Assembly: GCA_002898555.1 (NCBI GenBank)
Contig: BEHR01000021.1
Coordinates: 1-62,124, forward strand
Source of the DNA: a bacterium HR15
Lineage (GTDB): Bacteria > Armatimonadota > Fimbriimonadia > Fimbriimonadales > GBS-DC
Reading direction: 5' to 3'
Length of the DNA stretch: 62,124 nucleotides
Positions 60,902-62,124 of the stretch are shown here, one piece after another; positions within the stretch are counted from its first letter, which is position 1; the number at the start of each line of letters is the position of its first letter. The notes under the pieces were generated by a model. It saw only the letters and a program-made list of their open reading frames with translations, was not told where the DNA came from and ran no database searches. Position numbers and translations under genes: made by a program.

Positions 60902-60926
60902 AAAATCCCCCGAATCGGGGGATTTT
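60902..60926. terminator. Bidirectional terminator-like hairpin
   Basis: AAAATCCCCC/GGGGGATTTT, 10-bp stem, loop GAATC. Twin of 40672-40696 at the same place in the leader. Confidence 0.7.
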
Positions 60927-60961
60927 GCCCCTAAAAAACCCCAGATTCGCCTCTTCCCCCC

Positions 60962-61179
60962 TTGACAAACGCGCGAAAATGTGCTATAATAGAGTCGGTG
61001 TTGGGGAGAACCCTATCCTGACCGCCCGAATCCCCAGCAAAGTGGGGTATAATAGGGTTAGGAATGGGAAAGCCCCTTGCCCCCTTGACAAATGCCCCAG
61101 AAATGGGGTATAATAGAGGGGAAAATGAGGGGAGAACTCCCTGAACCCCTTGACAAATGCCCCAGAAATGGGGTATAAT
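60962..61179 (+). promoter_or_regulatory. Stack of four promoters before the PEP-CTERM gene
   Basis: P1 TTGACA 60962-60967, 17 bp, TATAAT 60985-60990. P2 has GGGGTATAAT (-10 at 61048-61053) with no -35. P3 TTGACA 61085-61090, 18 bp, TATAAT 61109-61114. P4 TTGACA 61150-61155, 18 bp, TATAAT 61174-61179. P3 and P4 are exact copies of a 34-bp unit 65 bp apart, and their spacers carry CCCC-AGAAAT-GGGG. Confidence 0.8.
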
Positions 61180-61187
61180 AAGGGGCA

Positions 61188-61286
61188 GTGTTGCGGAGAG
61201 TCTGACTCTCCCGCACTTTTGGGCAATGTGTTGATGCAGCGTAGTCGCTGCAGTGCCGTTTCAGTTCGCCCTGAACACGGCAACAC
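61188..61286 (+). ncRNA. Candidate structured 5' UTR element
   Basis: GTGTTGC (61188-61194) pairs with GCAACAC (61280-61286), enclosing three hairpins: GGAGAGT-CTG-ACTCTCC (61195-61211), TGCAGCG-TAGT-CGCTGCA (61235-61252), and CCGT-TTCAG with CTGAA-C-ACGG (61256-61280). The first two have counterparts upstream of the HAF/dockerin gene. It matches no riboswitch I recognise. Confidence 0.45.
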
Positions 61287-61313
61287 CAAACCTCAGAAAG
61301 GAGGATGTGTGTG

Positions 61314-62108
61314 ATGCGAGTAAATAAAATCTTAGCGATTGCGGCAGTGAGCGCCATCTTTACGGGTAGCGCGCTCGCTCAATCGAAATTCTGGCTTGGG
61401 CTGAGTAATTCCAGCGATTGGCACACCGCTGTCTGGGGTGACAATGATACCAACACAATAGAGTTTGTGGCGGCTCCAGGCAGCACCATTTATGTGTTCT
61501 TCAAGGCGCAGTTCCAGCCGGGCTTCGGCAACTCCACCGCGTGGGCGATCATCAACGCCTTCTTCGATCTAACACGCCAGTCCAGCGCTCACGGCAATAA
61601 CCCGAACTACACCACCTATGGCTTCGATGTAGTTGGTGTTACGGGGGCTGGCTCTGGCTCCGCTGCATGGACTGGCGAGGCAGCCGCCAGAGGATATACC
61701 GAGCAAACACGGCGCGCTGGCGAGATCCATGCAAATTCGAGCAACCCTGCCAGCACCAGCTTCCCCCTTGTGACTCCTGAAGGCGCAGCCTTCAAGATTC
61801 TGGTCCCGGGCGGCACCAACGACACAGATCCGTTGGTTTTTGGCTACTTCCAGCTGGTTGTTGGTGGTAATGGCATCTACGAGCTGGGGCCCAACCGCTT
61901 GGCGGGTTATGATCTGGACGGGAATGGGAGCCTGATCGGCAGCGAGGGCGTGACCGTGCGCACCAACTTTGGCACGAACGGCAACCCTTCGTCTGACTAT
62001 GGTCAGCGGTTCAATATCACCCTGTTGGTTCCCGAGCCTGCCAGCATGATTGCGCTGGGTTCCGGTCTGGTGGGTCTGCTGGCGCTGCGCCGACGCCGCA
62101 AGGCGTAA
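61314..62108 (+). CDS. PEP-CTERM sorted exported protein
   Basis: 264 residues. Signal peptide (KILAIAAVSAIFTGSALAQ). Mature part is beta-rich with Trp/Asn/Gly (FWLGLSNSSDWHTAVWGDND, FFKAQFQPGFGNSTAWAI), and an Asp-rich YDLDGNGSLIG. The C-terminus is a classical PEP-CTERM signal: VPEPASMIALGSGLVGLLALRRRRKA, i.e. VPEP, hydrophobic helix, Arg cluster. It should be processed by an exosortase and attached or released at the surface; no exosortase is in the window. SD AAAGGAGG, 9 nt to ATG. Transcribed from an unusually rich promoter region. Confidence 0.93.
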   Translation: MRVNKILAIAAVSAIFTGSALAQSKFWLGLSNSSDWHTAVWGDNDTNTIEFVAAPGSTIYVFFKAQFQPGFGNSTAWAIINAFFDLTRQSSAHGNNPNYTTYGFDVVGVTGAGSGSAAWTGEAAARGYTEQTRRAGEIHANSSNPASTSFPLVTPEGAAFKILVPGGTNDTDPLVFGYFQLVVGGNGIYELGPNRLAGYDLDGNGSLIGSEGVTVRTNFGTNGNPSSDYGQRFNITLLVPEPASMIALGSGLVGLLALRRRRKA

Positions 62109-62124
62109 GTCCTCGTGTTGTAAT

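Overview
The window looks like chromosomal DNA of a diderm, probably thermophilic bacterium of the Armatimonadota (Fimbriimonadales-like). This is an inference. It rests on an exported protein ending in a dockerin-like pair of Asp-rich loops with a terminal FNFGQGC tail, a PEP-CTERM protein, a Wzi-like outer-membrane protein, a Thermus-type isocitrate dehydrogenase, and GC-rich housekeeping genes with many Uma2, TPR and REP-like elements. No rRNA or phylogenetic marker was tested.

Layout. 1-1100: an RHS C-terminal fragment with a small downstream partner. 1.1-1.6 kb: a terminal-inverted-repeat element carrying a decayed PIN-domain gene. 1.6-9.3 kb: a LacI regulator divergent from alanine racemase, a helix-hairpin-helix glycosylase-like protein, a Uma2 nuclease, isocitrate dehydrogenase, and a Rieske/cytochrome b-c complex. 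10.1-20.3 kb: an AT-richer island with two exported Ig-like proteins, then a large RHS fragment followed by a serial array of displaced RHS core copies. Each copy has a different C-terminal tail and is followed by a small gene. 20.5-25.8 kb: rpoZ-dnaJ-sugar kinase, a coiled-coil protein, ispG, Uma2. 26.3-31.7 kb: a leftward operon (zinc-ribbon/TPR, TPR, GT2 glycosyltransferase) and rqcH. 31.8-38.2 kb: amine oxidase, tRNA(CAU), rpsO-pnp, glpX, pspA. 38.3-40.4 kb: groES-groEL under CIRCE. 40.9-48.3 kb: HAF/dockerin protein, methyltransferase, giant SARP-like regulator, Ogg1, homogentisate dioxygenase. 48.4-53.9 kb: stand-alone tricorn-like propeller, PilC/GspF, J-TPR membrane protein, NYN protein, Era. 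54.0-62.1 kb: nucleotide-sugar dehydratase, Wzi-like protein, FadN-like fusion, Gfo/Idh/MocA oxidoreductase, PEP-CTERM protein.

The most interesting content is the RHS array. Near-identical DNA encoding about 50-85 residues of the RHS core recurs four times (about 15.9, 17.5, 18.6 and 20.1 kb). After each copy the reading frame diverges into an unrelated tail, and three of the tails overlap or closely precede a small partner gene. This is the architecture of a polymorphic-toxin reservoir. One tail carries an L,D-transpeptidase-like H...GC-R motif and another is extremely cysteine-rich.

Regulatory observations also recur. Almost every recognisable promoter has GG or GGG directly before the -10 hexamer. 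For ten genes this GG-extended -10 lies only 7-10 nt upstream of the start codon, which implies leaderless mRNAs. Three housekeeping promoters (rpoZ, rpsO, groES) share a conserved upstream block, and two exported-protein genes share a duplicated leader with stacked promoters and a foldable 5' UTR. Several families of dispersed palindromic repeats occupy the gaps, and one lies inside the pilC reading frame.
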